64,000 bases of DNA from Conchocele bisecta (GCA_029237695.1 CM055265.1:79974447-80038446); one strand, 5' to 3'; numbered from the stretch's first letter, positions 9,561-20,372 are shown. The notes: generated from the sequence alone by a model not told the origin. Program-made: numbers and translations.

Positions 9561-12519
9561 TATAGTCGTCGTATTTTCCGTCGTCGTCGTCGTCGTCCGC
9601 GTCATCCGCGTCGTCCGCGTCGTCCGGTTTTTTTGTAAGGCAAATGCGTTAAAGTTATTGTTTTTTCACAATATCTCTTTAACCCCTTGCCAGACATTGA
9701 TAATATTTCACATCAATGTTTGTCTAGGGATGATGCTTCATTACGCACACCCCACATCCAAATTATCAAGGTCAAGGTCATTTATTTACTTGTAATGTTC
9801 ACCGGTTTTGTAACAGAAATACGTTAAAGTTATTGTTTTTTCACAATATCTCTTTAACCCCTTGCCAGACTTTGATAATATTTCACATCAATGTTTGTCT
9901 AGGGATGATGCTTCATTATGCACACCCCCACATCCAAATTTTGAAGGTCAAGGTCATTTATTTCCTTGTAATGTTCACCGGTTTTGTAACAGAAATGCGT
10001 TAAAGTTATTGTTTTTTCACAATATCTCTTTAACCCCTTTCCAGACATTGATAATATTTCACATCAATGTTTGTCTAGGGATGATGCTTCATTACGCACA
10101 CCCCCACATCCAAATTTTGAAGGTCAAGGTCATTTATTTCCTTGTAATGTTCACCGGTTTTGTAACAGAAATGTGTTAAAGTTATTGTTTTTTCACAATA
10201 TCTCTTTAACCCCTTGCCAGACATTGATAATATTTCACATCAATGTTTGTCTAGGGATGATGCTTCATTACGCACACCCCCACATCCAAATTATCAAGGT
10301 CAAGGTCATTTATTTACTTGTAATGTTCACCGGTTTTGTAACAGAAATACGTTAAAGTTATTGTTTTTTCACAATATCTCTTTAACCCCTTGCCAGACTT
10401 TGATAATATTTCACATCAATGTTTGTCTAGGGATGATGCTTCATTATGCACACCCCCACATCCAAATTTTGAAGGTCAAGGTCATTTATTTCCTTGTAAT
10501 GTTCACCGGTTTTGTAACAGAAATGCGTTAAAGTTATTGTTTTTTCACATATCTCTTTAACCCCTTTCCAGACATTGATAATATTTCACATCAATGTTTG
10601 TCTAGGGATGATGCTTCATTACGCACACCCCCACATCCAAATTTTGAAGGTCAAGGTCATTTATTTCCTTGTAATGTTCACGGTTTTGTAACAGAAATGT
10701 GTTAAAGTTATTGTTTTTTCACAATATCTCTTTAACCCTTGCCAGACATTGATATAATCATTTCATCAATGTTTGTCTAGGGATGATGCTTCATTACGCA
10801 CACCCCACACATCCAAATTATCAAGGTCAAGGTCATTTATTTACTTGTAATGTTCACCGGTTTTGTAACAGAAATACGTTAAAGTTATTGTTTTTTCACA
10901 ATATCTCTTTAACCCCTTGCCAGACTTTGATAATATTTCACATCAATGTTTGTCTAGGGATGATGCTTCATTATGCACACCCCCACATCCAAATTTTGAA
11001 GGTCAAGGTCATTTATTTCCTTGTAATGTTCACCGGTTTTGTAACAGAAATGCGTTAAAGTTATTGTTTTTTCACAATATCTCTTTAACCCCTTTCCAGA
11101 CATTGATAATATTTCACATCAATGTTTGTCTAGGGATGATGCTTCATTACGCACACCCCCACATCCAAATTTTGAAGGTCAAGGTCATTTATTTCCTTGT
11201 AATGTTCACCGGTTTTGTAACAGAAATGTGTTAAAGATTATTGTTTTTTTCACAATATCTCTTTAACCCCTTGCCAGACATTGATAATATTTCACATCAA
11301 TGTTTGTCTAGGGATGATGCTTCATTACGCACACCCCCACATCCAAATCGAAATTTTGAAGGTCAAGGTCATTTATTTCCTTGTAATGTTCACCGGTTTT
11401 GTAACAGAAATGCGTTAAAGTTATTGTTTTTTCACAATATCTCTTTAACCCATTGCCAGACTTTGATAATATTTCACATCAATGTTTGTCTACGGATGAT
11501 GCTTCATTACGCACATACCCCCACAACCAAATTCTCAAGGTCAAGGTCATTAATATACTTGTAATGTTTCACTCGATTTTGTAACAGAAATGATTGCGTT
11601 AAAGTTATAGATTTTTCATCAATGTCTCTTTAACCCCCTTGCAGACATTGTATAATATATCACCATCAAAGTTTTGTCTAGGAATGATGCTTCATTATGC
11701 ACACCCCACATTACAAATATTTGAAGGTCAAGACTTTATTTTCCTGTAATGTTCACCGGTTTTGTAATAGAAATGCGTTATAAACTTATTGTTTTTTCAC
11801 AAGATCTCTTTAACCCCTTGCCAGACATTGATAATATTTCATGTCAATGTTTGTCTAGGGATGATGCTTCATTACGCACACCCCCACATCCAAATTATCA
11901 AGGTCAAGGTAATTTATTTACTTGTAATGTTCACCGGTTTTGTAACAGAAATGCGTTAAAGTTATTGTTTTTTCACAATATCTCTTTAACCCCTTGCCAG
12001 ACTTTGATAATATTTCACATCAATGTTTGTCTAGGGATGATGCTTCATTACGCACACCCCCACATCCAAATTCTCAAGGTCAAGGTCATTTATTTACTTA
12101 TAATGTTCACCGGTTTTGTAACAGAAATGCGTTAAAGTTATTGTTTTTTCACAATATCTCTTTATATATAACCCCTTGCCAGACATTGATAATATTTCAT
12201 ATCAATGTTTATCTAGGGATGATGCTTCATTACGCACACCCCCACATCCAAAGTCTGAAGGTCAAGGTCATTTATTTCCTTGTAATGTTCACCGGTTTTG
12301 TAACAGAAATGCGTTAAACTTATTGTTTTTTCACAATATCTCTTTAACCCCTTGCCAGACATTGATAATATTTCACATCAATGTTTGTCTACGGATGATG
12401 CTTCATTACACACACCCCCACATCCAAATTCTGAAGGTCAAGGTAATTTATTTACTTGTAATGTTCACGGTCAAATGCCTCGGTAGGCGCGACACTGCTT
12501 CCGTGGCGGAATTCTTGTT
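9561..12519 (+). mobile_element. Hel-G with large internal 176-bp array, nested in Hel-H
   Basis: Starts TATAGTCGTCG, then a CGTC-rich stretch (GTCGTCGTCGTCGTCCGCG, 9577-9627), the 176-bp array, and a right end with TTCCGTGGCGGAA hairpin and TTCTTG (12514-12517). Hel-H core resumes at ACTTAGAATTTCACC (12521), continuing the CTTTAGGAC broken off at 9560. The exact right boundary is uncertain by about 5 bp. The same right end occurs alone near 37813 and 60718. Confidence 0.7.
9640..12470 (+). repeat. 176-bp satellite array, about 16 units, three-unit higher-order repeat
   Basis: GCGTTAAAGTTATTG recurs at 9646, 9822 (ACG variant), 9998, 10174 and so on. Each unit has TCTCTTTAACCCC, CAATGTTTGTCTAGGGATGA and usually AAGGTCAAGGTCATTTATTT. 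Diagnostic variants (ACTTTG/ACATTG, ATGCAC/ACGCAC, ATCAAGG/TTGAAGG, ACG/GCG/GTG end) repeat in an A-B-C order three times (units 1-3, 4-6, 7-9), then become irregular. Units near 11565-11760 carry many small indels. The roughly 100-residue ORFs here are array artefacts. Confidence 0.9.
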
Positions 12520-12746
12520 TACTTAGAATTTCACCATTTTGCCTTGTAACTTGTAAAACCGTAATAGCTGGCGGCTTGATGCTTGGTATGTAGCTTCGTT
12601 ATGGTGTGTAGATGCACAAAGTGAATTTCTATTTTTGCTTTGACACTGAGCCATGAATTATATCCCCCTTTTGGACTTAGAGTTTTGCCTCGTTTACTAT
12701 CAAAGCGATATATGGGGCATCCATGTTCTATGAACACATTTTCTAG

Positions 12747-12835
12747 TTCACGCCTAGGTTGAGGATTGAACTCACAACCTCCAGTATTGAAGTCCAATGC
12801 CATATAGCCTAGACCATTGCCTATCCCTTGTCCGG
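12747..12835 (-). mobile_element. tRNA-derived SINE head, cut by Hel-H
   Basis: On the minus strand it reads GGTCTAGGCTATATGGC, then ATTGGACTTCAATACTGG and a B-box-like GAGTTCAATCC. It abuts the 3' end of Hel-H exactly at 12747, so Hel-H probably inserted into this SINE. It matches the head of the SINE at 255. Confidence 0.5.
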
Positions 12836-12884
12836 CTGAGAATTGTACAATTCAGCTTAATAAGCACTCCAAGTCATGTTTTAT

Positions 12885-12985
12885 GCTTTGCACCAAGACG
12901 GTTCAAATGAGGGTCACATTACATATACTTTCATTGAGAAATAAGAAAAAAAAATTCTTCAAAATTTACATACACCTGAAAGAGT
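12885..12985. mobile_element. PB2 half hairpin
   Basis: Only the right arm is present: AGACGGTTCAAATGAGGGTC, ATATACTTTCATTGAGAAAT. Confidence 0.5.
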
Positions 12986-13252
12986 GAGTACTCAGATTGT
13001 AATGTGTTACAGGAAATAAATCTTCCCAGGAGCACATAAAATTCATTTACATCATACTTTTGACGTTTTTTCATTTCCTATACATGTACAGGTCATTCTC
13101 GTTATCTCGAAGTCGAATGGACTGATGAAAATATATTGACATATCCAAACTTCGAGATAACTATTCGCCAAATTTCTCGAAAAAAGAATCTGAAAAATGC
13201 CTCTTTACTTTATTTCCGGTGTCATATGATATTTTCACCCGCCTATTTTTTA

Positions 13253-13356
13253 ACAGTTGCACCTACCATTCATCTTAAAATTTGACTGAGTGTCAAAAAG
13301 GAAAAAATCAAAAATAAAAAGCGACAAATTTTAAGGTGAATGGTAGGTGCAACTAT
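13253..13356. repeat. Inverted repeat, about 25-bp arms
   Basis: GTTGCACCTACCATTCATCT with AAAATTTG is facing CAAATTTTAAGGTGAATGG with TAGGTGCAAC. The loop is A-rich, about 45 bp. Confidence 0.75.
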
Positions 13357-13447
13357 TAATTCTTTATATAAGGAGTACAATTCCCCACTACTGCACACTC
13401 AGTCAATTGAAAGTTGTGCTATGTCAATGAATATGTTGTTTAAGACA

Positions 13448-13718
13448 ATTAGGGGGGGGGGTGAAAATCTCATGGCCATGATATCTTCACCCACGGGTGA
13501 AAATATCATGGCCATGAGATTTTCACCCCCCCACCCCCCCCCCCCCCCCCTGCAACTCATATGACTCTCACAAACCATAAGATAGAAGCAACACAGCAAC
13601 AACAACATTTGACAAAAATATTGGAGGGCGGGTGAAAATCTCATAGGGGGGGTGAAAATCTCATGGCATTTTTTTCACCCACGGGTGAAAATATCGCGCG
13701 GGTGAAAATCTCATGTGA
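13448..13718. repeat. G/C-run hairpins
   Basis: GGGGGGGGGTGAAAATCTCA then TGGCCATGATAT, a CACCCACGGGTG centre, and the mirror arm to about 13530, followed by a C run of about 18. A second diverged copy lies at 13624-13718 (GGGCGGGTGAAAATCTCAT to ATCTCATGTGACACC). ORFs of proline or glycine runs here are artefacts. The long C run is a likely site of sequence error. Confidence 0.7.
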
Positions 13719-14117
13719 CACCGGGTTTTCATAAATTGCGGCTTGAGTTTATTCTAAGCTTTTTTTTTTTGTAATTAACAGACGGTTTACTTATTGCTAC
13801 ACCGTTTAATTCATTTTTCTGTGAAAAGAGATTTGATATCACATTAAGTTTAATTATGGTTTTAATTAAGTTCACTGCTTTACCTGGTCATGCAACTTTA
13901 AATGCATTTCAGCGGCGGCGGTGTCTTTGGTTTCTATAGACGTGTGAAAACTTACCTGAGATAATCGCGCTGATTCGGACTTGGCGGCGCCGGGTGCTTA
14001 ATTTTCGCATCGACATATCAGAGTACAAATGTGCAGGAAACATACTATCGGGGCTCGATTTCCACTTCGACTAAACCGATATATCGACATATCCGATATT
14101 GAGTTATCAGGAGTAAA

Positions 14118-14602
14118 ATATATGATATATATAGGGAATTCTGCCGGGACCTGGATCGCTATAACAGTATGTGATTGGCGGTGTGATACGTAGTGAGCGC
14201 GTGGTGGGTGGTACTATGCTTTGTGTCGTGTGAACTGATGGCAGCAACGCATACAATCAGTTTTAAATATAGCAGCTGAACATTTAATGATTCATTAAAT
14301 AGATATTGGCGAAAGCGTCGCAATATGCGATTGTTTGAGACGAAATGCTGTTCTTTCATTGGTCAAGAAACTAGGAAACAATAAGTCACTCTATGCTTTT
14401 TGTTGAGCCTACTTGCGGAAAGCGACACTTAGTGATCACAATGACATCTGGGTGTTCGTGTGTTAGTGCGTGTCCATTTGGATTCTGTGGTGAAGTTTTC
14501 CACAACCCTTACTACGATTTATTTCAAACTTCAACTACTTCACACTATCAACATCCATATTTTCATTCTATGTTCCATCCAACATTAAAATTTTTACCTA
14601 GC
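14118..14602. other. Mostly unassigned; possible Helentron-like 5' end near 14396
   Basis: TTGAGCCTACTTGCGGAAAG, CGACACTTAGTGATCACAAT and a GT-rich stretch at 14396-14475 resemble, diverged, 25285-25345. No matching 3' end was found. The rest is unassigned. Confidence 0.3.
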
Positions 14603-14827
14603 TTAACCCATTATTATTTGATAATTTTCGTTGAAAAAATCTCATTATTTTGTTTATTTCTCAATAAAGGTATATTTTGTTACCACTCGTTTGAACCGTC
14701 TCATCGAGACGGTTCAAACGAGTGGTAACAACATATACTTTCGAGGTGAAATAAAGAAAATAGGAATTATTTTCTCTCAAAAGTTTCATACAAGTATAAT
14801 TGTATCGCGTCTTAAAATGATGGGTTA
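14603..14827. mobile_element. PB2 hairpin MITE, complete, TTAA-flanked
   Basis: TTAACCCATTATTATTTG at the left and AAAATGATGGGTTAA at the right (TTAA 14603-14606, 14824-14827). The centre is ACCACTCGTTTGAACCGTCT around CATCGAGACGG. 225 bp. Its TTAA plus CCC ends support a piggyBac-like assignment. Confidence 0.85.
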
Positions 14828-15225
14828 ACTTGACAGTGTGAAGGCATTTTAGAACTTGCAAACTCCATAAGGTCCTTTTGCAAGCTGATCGCCCCTATCT
14901 GTCGAGCCAGGAATACTCGTGACTGGAAGGCTGTTAGTTAATTTCGACTCTGTCCAAGAGATTGTCACCGACTGATGTGAAGCCTTTAAGGAAGTGTCAG
15001 CTGCAGCAGCCAGAGACCCACCGGCACTGAGGCTTTCTGCTAGCTGTCTCATTATTACAGTTCTGTCACACTTTCCTTTATTTCTCCCCCAACGTACAGC
15101 AGAACCCCTCTAAGCCGGACACCCTGGGGACCCCATTGTGCTTAATTTAGATGTAATTTATTTCATTGTCCTGTCTGTCTGTTCATGACTGAAAATGACG
15201 AAAATTAGTCATTGAGTGCTTATAA
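14828..15225. other. Unassigned, with a TG arm fragment
   Basis: AGCAGAACCCCTCTAAGCCG with GACACCCTGGGG (15101-15132) is a lone TG terminal arm. The remainder has no visible family match. Confidence 0.45.
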
Positions 15226-15645
15226 CAGGGGAACCCCTCTAAACCGGACACCCTGGGGCAGAGCTCCAGATAAGTTTTGTGTCTAAAGCGTACTATTCCC
15301 CCTGATTTCAAAATCATTGCGTATTTTACTTTTACAAATGGGTGATTGACAAATGATAAAAAATATAACAAATTTAAACATTCACTTATTTGAGCTGCAA
15401 AAAGCAAACACTGTTTGCTTTTTGCAGCTCAACTAAGTGAATTTTCAAATTTATGACAGTATTTTCACTACTCAAGTTGAAAATCAATGCGTATTTTCAC
15501 ATTGCTGTGCGTATTTTGTACTCCCACTTTTGATAATCAATGCGTATTCAGCTAAAATAATTGCGTAAAATACGCCAATACGCACCTTATCTGGAGCACT
15601 GCCATGGGGATCTCCCAGGGTGTCCGATTTTGAGAGGTTCCACTG
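15226..15645. mobile_element. TG hairpin MITE split by M6
   Basis: CAGGGGAACCCCTCTAAACC..CCCTGGGG at the left is mirrored by ATCTCCCAGGGTGTCCGATT..GAGAGGTTCCACTG at the right, the Tigger-like arms seen intact at 23859. M6 occupies the middle. Confidence 0.75.
15257..15602. mobile_element. M6 variant nested in TG
   Basis: CAGAGCTCCAGATAAGTTTT to CGCACCTTATCTGGAGCACTG. The internal hairpin (AGCTGCAAAAAGCAAACACTG-type palindrome, 15390-15432) differs from other M6 copies. Flanks CCCTGGGG and CCATGGGG could be an 8-bp target duplication with one mismatch. Confidence 0.65.
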
Positions 15646-15709
15646 TACATGTATATATTATGACCACTGAGGTTTTCGCTAGCTGTCTCATTATTACAGT
15701 TCTGTCACA

Positions 15710-16080
15710 ATTTAGTTTGTCATACCGCAGATAAATTTCTCGCGTTTTGATTGGCCAGCTTGATGGGAAACAGTCATAGGGATTGGTAATGACCTAAGAA
15801 ACAAAGGTTAGATTTTGAAAATCGGTCCAGAAATTGTCAAGTTATTAACAAATTTCTACTCGTTTATGTCGGGATGACGTCATGTAACATTTGTAACGTC
15901 ATGAAGTCGTGCCTTTTGGCGCCATATTTCTATGACGTTAAACATGTACCAATACACTTAAAAAACTAAATTCTGGAGAAATAGAAAGAATCTGCTTTAT
16001 GACAAATACGTTATAGTGATTCTACAAAGTCAATATGGTGTCATATTGCCCGTCTGAAGCTATATTTACCCGAGGCGGTT
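15710..16080. mobile_element. M9 element, right half cut by Hel-A
   Basis: GTCATACCGCAGATAAATTT and CTCGCGTTTTGATTGGCCAG at the left, then AATATGGTGTCATATTGCCC and GTCTGAAGCTATATTTACC. The fuller copy at 45236 continues into the mirrored arm. Here Hel-A begins instead. Confidence 0.65.
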
Positions 16081-17191
16081 ATTATACCCCCCCCGCAACG
16101 AGTTGTTGTTATACCCCCCGCAACGAGTTGTTGGGGGGTATACTGGAGTCAGGTTGTCCGTCCGTCCATCCGTCCGTCCGTCCAACCAAGGGTGTCGAAG
16201 GGGCCATGGGGCGGAGCCTAACACAAAATAATTCTTTGATTTATTCCGTGTGGCCCCTTATTCTATTCATTACAAGGGGCCATCTCTTTGATCTAGAACA
16301 ATGTTAATGGCCCCTTCTTCACTATTGGTGGGCGGCGTCCGTCCGTCCGTCCGTCCGTCCGTCCGTCACTAAACTTAACATCAGAGAAATATTGTTATAA
16401 CTTCTATTTCCTTCATCTAATATGCTTAATATTTCACACATGCATTCCTGTAATGCTCTACTACGATGCTGTGCCAAATCCACGACCGTCCAATCCCCGC
16501 TGATCCCAAGGTCAAGGTCAAATACTTAGTCTCTTCACAAAACTTAACATCAGAGAAATATTGTTATAACTTCTATTTCCTTCATCTAAAATGCTTAATA
16601 TTTCGCACATGCATTCCTGTAATTCTCTACTACCATGCTGTGCCAAATCCACGACCATCCAACCCCCGCTGATCCCAAGGTCAAGGTCAAATACTTAGTT
16701 TCTTTACAAAACTTAACATCAGAGAAATATTGTTATAACTTTTATTTCCTTCATTGAAAATTCTTAATATTTCACACATGCATTCCTGTAAGGCTCTACT
16801 ACCATGCTGTGCCAAATCCACGACCGTCCAACCCCCGCTGATCCCAAGGTCAAGGTGACATACTTAGTCTCTTTACAAAACTTAACATCAGAGAAATATG
16901 TTATAACTTCTATTTCTTTCATCGAAAATTCTTCATATTTCATGCATGCATTCCTCTTAGGCTCTACTATCATGCTGTGACAAATCCCCGCTGATCTCGA
17001 GGTCAAGGTCACATACTTAGTCTCTTTACAAAACTTAACATCTAAGAAATCGGTTATAACTTCTATTTCCTTGCTCGGATCTGCTTCACATTTTACACAC
17101 ACATTGCTCCAATGGACCTCTACCACCCTCATGTTCGTGCTGCCCCCGCTAAGCCCAGAGTCAAGGTCACAAGCCCACACACTTGGATTTT

Positions 17192-17854
17192 TAGCCAGGT
17201 TTTTTTTAAAAAAAAATCCAGGCTATTGGATTGGCGAAAGCCGGGCGGCGGGCGGCGGGCATTTTGTTTACCTTTACCTATTATTTCTACGTAATTGACT
17301 TAGCCATTTTCAACGTTAACTTTTTAACGTACGTCTGCTTAAAGTTTTTTGGTTAAACTTTTTCGTTATACTATATCTCTGCAACTGCTTCGCCCATTAC
17401 CTTGAAACTTTACATGGGTGTTTATCATCATCCATATTTTTATTCTACCCCCCAACCGTGCGGCCCCTGTGCCTAATGTCCAGGTCAAATTACTTTGATT
17501 TTTTTGTGTACTATATCTCTACAACTGCTTCACCCATTACCTTGATACTTCACATGGGTGTTTATCATCATTGTCGCGCCCGCTTGCGGAAAGCGCGATA
17601 TAGTCGGCATTTTGGCATACGTCCGTACGGACGGACCGTCCGTCCGTCCATCTGTATGTCCGTGTGTCCGGTTAAAGTTTTTCCATCTACTATATCTCTT
17701 TTTTTTAGTGTCCTTTTTTTAGTGTCCATGCCTCGCCCCAAGGCGCGACATGCAGGCCACGGCCATCTAGTCTACAAAAAGTGGGTATAATTATGTTATC
17801 CAAGTGTCTATGCTTGGAAAAAACCTGGCCTTCGTGGCTTTGCCTCGTTTCTTG
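17192..17854 (+). mobile_element. Helentron-like element nested in Hel-A copy 1
   Basis: TAGCCAGGTTTTTTT paired with AAAAAAAATCCAGGCTA at the 5' end. Core units have CTATATCTCTGCAACTGCTT and CCCATTACCTTGAAACTTTA. The right end is GGAAAAAACCTGGCC..TTTCTTG. Hel-A sequence on both sides (CACACACTTGGA; TTTACATATTTAGGG) joins as in the copies at 33960 and 42914. Confidence 0.75.
17572..17770 (+). mobile_element. Short Helentron-like element nested at third level
   Basis: TGTCGCGCCCGCTTGCGGAA with AGCGCGATATAG, a GTCC tract (17637-17652), then AGGCGCGACATGCAGGCCAC with GGCCATCTAG. It sits where the host unit should read ATCATCATCCATATTTTT. Only about 200 bp, possibly the minimal form of the class. 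Confidence 0.65.
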
Positions 17855-17955
17855 TTGTTTACATATTTAGGGATACCTGGGCCCACGCGGGGGGTATTCC
17901 GTAAGCCTCGCTTACTGACCAATCTAGTTTCTCCCTGAAAGTACATGTACTTGTA

Positions 17956-18565
17956 TATATGAGACAAGCCATGTTATTTTGTACCTAAGCAGATGTGCAT
18001 GATTTACGATATTTTTCATAAATGATGTAGTATGTTGATGACTTGTTCAGAGCAAAAGTGGAATATGCTATGAAAATTTCATCAACTGTTGACTTTGTTT
18101 ACAGAAAATATCACAGTTTCTGTAAATATTTTTCATAAAAAATCGCACAGGTACAATGATTACAGTACTGTCGTAATCTAGTTTATTTCTCTCTGACATG
18201 TACATGTATAATATACAATATTTTCTGTCAGTGACGTCAACAGTTGACAAAATATTCAGAGAATAGAATTCCGTCATTGCTATAAAAATTTCATCAGCTG
18301 TCGACATCATTGATGGAAAAGTTTCTGTAAATATATTCAGGCACGGAAATTTTTAAATGCCAGATCGCCGCAGATGCGATTTCCTGACACCTAGGCCACG
18401 AAAAAGTCATCCAACTATTCGACTATTGTAGATTTTCTTTTCTTTTTTTTTTTTGCCGGGAGCAGGGGCGGGGGGTCCGGACCACCTGGACCACCCCCCT
18501 GTATCCGTGCCTGATATTTCATGAATAATCATACATCTTAGGTACAAAATCACATGGCTTATATA
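17956..18565. mobile_element. M5 element(s), split by an HB5 insertion
   Basis: TATATGAGACAAGCCATG, ATTTTGTACCTAAGCAGATG and CATCAACTGTTGACTTTG are M5 modules. The internal part appears duplicated (TTTACAGAAAATATCACAG; GTTGACAAAATATTC). The right end ATACATCTTAGGTACAAAAT, CACATGGCTTATAT follows the HB5 insertion. Confidence 0.6.
18338..18513. mobile_element. HB5 MITE with 5-bp target duplication
   Basis: CAGGCACGGAAATTT at the left and CCCCTGTATCCGTGCCTG at the right. ATATT is duplicated at 18333-18337 and 18514-18518. It contains a T run of about 14 and a GGGGTCCGGACC palindrome. Terminal CAG suits hAT-like elements, though 5 bp is short for hAT. Confidence 0.7.
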
Positions 18566-18567
18566 TT

Positions 18568-18908
18568 TTGAACATATGTGGCTAGGACTGCAGATATGGG
18601 TCCATGACATTTACAGCCAGTGTAGATCCAGACCAGCCAGTTCATTTGCTATAATATGTCCTGTAATATGATTTTCATAAATGTGGCTGGAGAAATGGGG
18701 CTTATGGGCTTTTCGACCAGTGTAGATCCAGATCAGACTGCATCCGCACAGTCTGATCAGGATCTGCACCGTTCGTCATTCCATCAACAAACCACCTGCT
18801 AACAAGCAATAAAGATCGTTATCAGGCTACAAGAGTGCTATTTGAGCAGGAACTGCACTGGCTGTATATATCACACAAGCCCCGTTTCTCCAGTCTCGGC
18901 CAGATATG
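18568..18908. mobile_element. M12 element preceded by a partial copy
   Basis: A partial start at 18568-18640 (CCAGTGTAGATCCAGACCAG) is followed by a fuller copy from 18680: GTGGCTGGAGAAATGGGG, GTGTAGATCCAGATCAGACT, GCACAGTCTGATCAGGAT, ending GTTTCTCCAGTCTCGG. Confidence 0.65.
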
Positions 18909-19690
18909 AGACGTGCCATGTGAGTTTGTACCTAAGAACATAATTATGCGATATCTCATGAAAAATATTTACACAATTTACGATTTCCGTAACCGAAGTC
19001 GGAAGTTGGTGAAAATTTCATAACAAATGCCGACGTTATTTACAGAAAATATCACTTTAGCAGAAAGCTCGACTATAGTCGCCACTTTTTCCGTTGTTGT
19101 CGTCCACGTTGTCGTCTGAAATGTCAAAACGTTTGTACAAGGTTCGTCATCATGGTATAACTTTAATATTACTTGACTGATTGCTTCAATATTTTGACAC
19201 TTGATACATGTAAACATTTAGAACACACTCCTACCCCCATTAACGTGACCTTGACCGTTTGTACCTTCACATTTTTGCGGAAACACTTAGCCATTTTTTG
19301 CGTCAAAATGTTTGTACAAGTTTCTTCATCATGATATATCTTTAATATTACTTGACAGATTGTTTCAATATTAGGACACTTGATACATGTAAGCATTTGG
19401 AACACACTCATGCCACCATTAACATGACCTTGGGCTTTTGGACCTTCACATGGTTGTGAAAACACTTTATTAATTTTTTTATGTCAACAAGTTTCTTCAA
19501 CCTCGACATTTTTTGTGTTTTAAGCATGCACTTCTCTGACGGTTTTTGTGATGCTTACTTTGGCACATGCCCATGATCATGTTACGGTTAAATGCCTCGG
19601 CAGGCGCAACACTGCTTCTTGTTGTAAATATTTTTCATGAAAAATCGCAAATGTGTTCGTAGGTACAAAATCACATGGTGTGTCTCATAT
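18905..19690. mobile_element. M5 element split by Hel-K
   Basis: TATGAGACGTGCCATGTGAG, CTAAGAACATAATTATGCG, then TTATTTACAGAAAATATCAC. After Hel-K it resumes TGTAAATATTTTTCATGAAA, ACAAAATCACATGGTG and TGTCTCATATAAGG. Confidence 0.7.
19060..19621 (+). mobile_element. Hel-K, Helentron-like, nested in M5
   Basis: AGAAAGCTCGACTATAGTCG at the 5' end, CGTTGTTGTCGTCCACG, and two to three core units (GTTTGTACAAG..TTCATCATG, TTTAATATTACTTGAC, TGATACATGTAA). The right end is AATGCCTCGGCAGGCGCAAC, CTGCTTCTTG. The 3' hairpin is degraded. Exact 5' base uncertain. Confidence 0.6.
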
Positions 19691-19833
19691 AAGGTCCCTT
19701 TTATCCATTGGCAGCCCAGGTACAGTTGGCCATTAGAATGGAAGTGCTGTCAAACCATGTTTTTTTTTAGAAATAAGGCTAGATATAAAGCAACAGCAGA
19801 CGACAATTGTTGTGTGTAGAGGTCTAAGGGTTA
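19688..19833. mobile_element. Shared 43-bp segment plus PB1 right half
   Basis: CCTTTTATCCATTGGCAGCC and CAGGTACAGTTGGCCATT follow the M5 end here and again at 22047-22086. Here a PB1 right half follows (GAAGTGCTGTCAAACCATG..CAACAGCAGACGACAATTG..GGTCTAAGGGTTA). Confidence 0.6.
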
Positions 19834-20372
19834 GACAGGTTTATCAAACTCTGCTATTGCACTAATTGCCGATAACTGACATTTTGTTACAAAAGTGAGA
19901 TTGGTCCTTGATTTATGGTATTCTTTAGCAATAGTGTATGTGGTTATCACTCTATGTAAATCTTAGACGGAAACAATAGAGATAGCGCCTTATAATGTAA
20001 CACGGCTGGTAGAAAATGTGCCGCTTCTATTTGCATCAAGGGAAGTAAGGCCTAAAAAAAAAAGTCTTGTGGTGAGTGCTAATATTTAAAAAAAATAAAA
20101 TAAAAAAAAAGATTTTCCTACCCTCCCTACCTAGCTTCTTCTGGACCGTTCCCCGCACCACAGGACTTTTTTTATGCCTAAGGAAATTCACTTGTCAAAT
20201 CAAATCTGCCTTTTATACTGGTATTTCAGCATTTATTTCAGTACAAAATATTGAAATTGACCTTGGCATTGACCTTGGCTGAGTGGTTTGAGCAGTATGA
20301 GCAGTATGAGCAGTATGAGCTGGCATTAGAATGAAAATATGGACAATTATAAACTTATAGAATAATTTAATA
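19834..20372. other. Unassigned, with a short 9-bp repeat
   Basis: GAGCAGTAT repeats three times at about 20289-20315. A-rich runs lie near 20055-20110. Nothing else is recognised. Confidence 0.4.

Larger units (their letters stand above)
7616..12746 (+). mobile_element. Hel-H, Helentron-like body split by Hel-F and Hel-G
   Basis: Core units with (A/T)GCTACAGACCTGAAACTTGG and GATGAGTAGATG repeat at 7621, 7733, 7878, 7973, 8121 and 8284 (95-163 bp apart), resume briefly at 9510-9560 and again at 12520-12700. The right end is ATATATGGGGCATCCATG, hairpin TGTTCTATGAACA, then TTTTCTAG (12743-12746). The same end occurs at 39454-39493. The 5' terminus is missing, M6 abutting the core instead. The core is related to that of Hel-E. 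Confidence 0.65.
13091..14117. mobile_element. Decayed pogo/Tigger-like element, provisional
   Basis: Left end CTCGTTATCTCGAAGTCGAA with a repeat of CTTCGAGATAACT at 13151. Right end CGACATATCCGATATTGAG then TTATCAGGAG. The inverted-repeat match is loose and no TA duplication or transposase is visible. It holds the hairpins at 13253 and 13448. Confidence 0.35.
16083..17927 (+). mobile_element. Hel-A copy 1, with doubled 5' end and two nested elements
   Basis: TATACCCCCCCCGCAACGAG appears twice (16083, 16110), then GGGGGGTATACTGGAGTCAG, GTCC tracts (16145-16185; 16337-16372), and a core of about 168-170 bp units (CTTAACATCAGAGAAATATT..ACATGCATTCCTGTAA..CCCCCGCTGATCCCAAGG). The 3' end is GGGGTATTCC, hairpin GTAAGCCTCGCTTAC, TGACCAATCTAG. 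The core is interrupted at 17192 and resumes at 17855. ORFs of 68-138 residues are core artefacts. Confidence 0.85.

Noticed and set aside
9640..12470. CRISPR-like regular array
   Set aside because: Units are contiguous 176-bp repeats without unique spacers, in eukaryotic transposon context.
9511..12526. Family of similar ORFs of about 105 codons
   Set aside because: The same frame recurs each 176-bp unit and runs into stops after about two units. 176 is not a multiple of 3, so the frame shifts. Non-coding satellite.
13340..13644. Short ORFs with proline or glycine runs on both strands
   Set aside because: Produced by the C/G homopolymers and the palindrome; antisense frames mirror each other.
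16764..17180. 138-codon minus-strand ORF
   Set aside because: Antisense reading of Hel-A core units; matching ORFs occur wherever the core is tandem.
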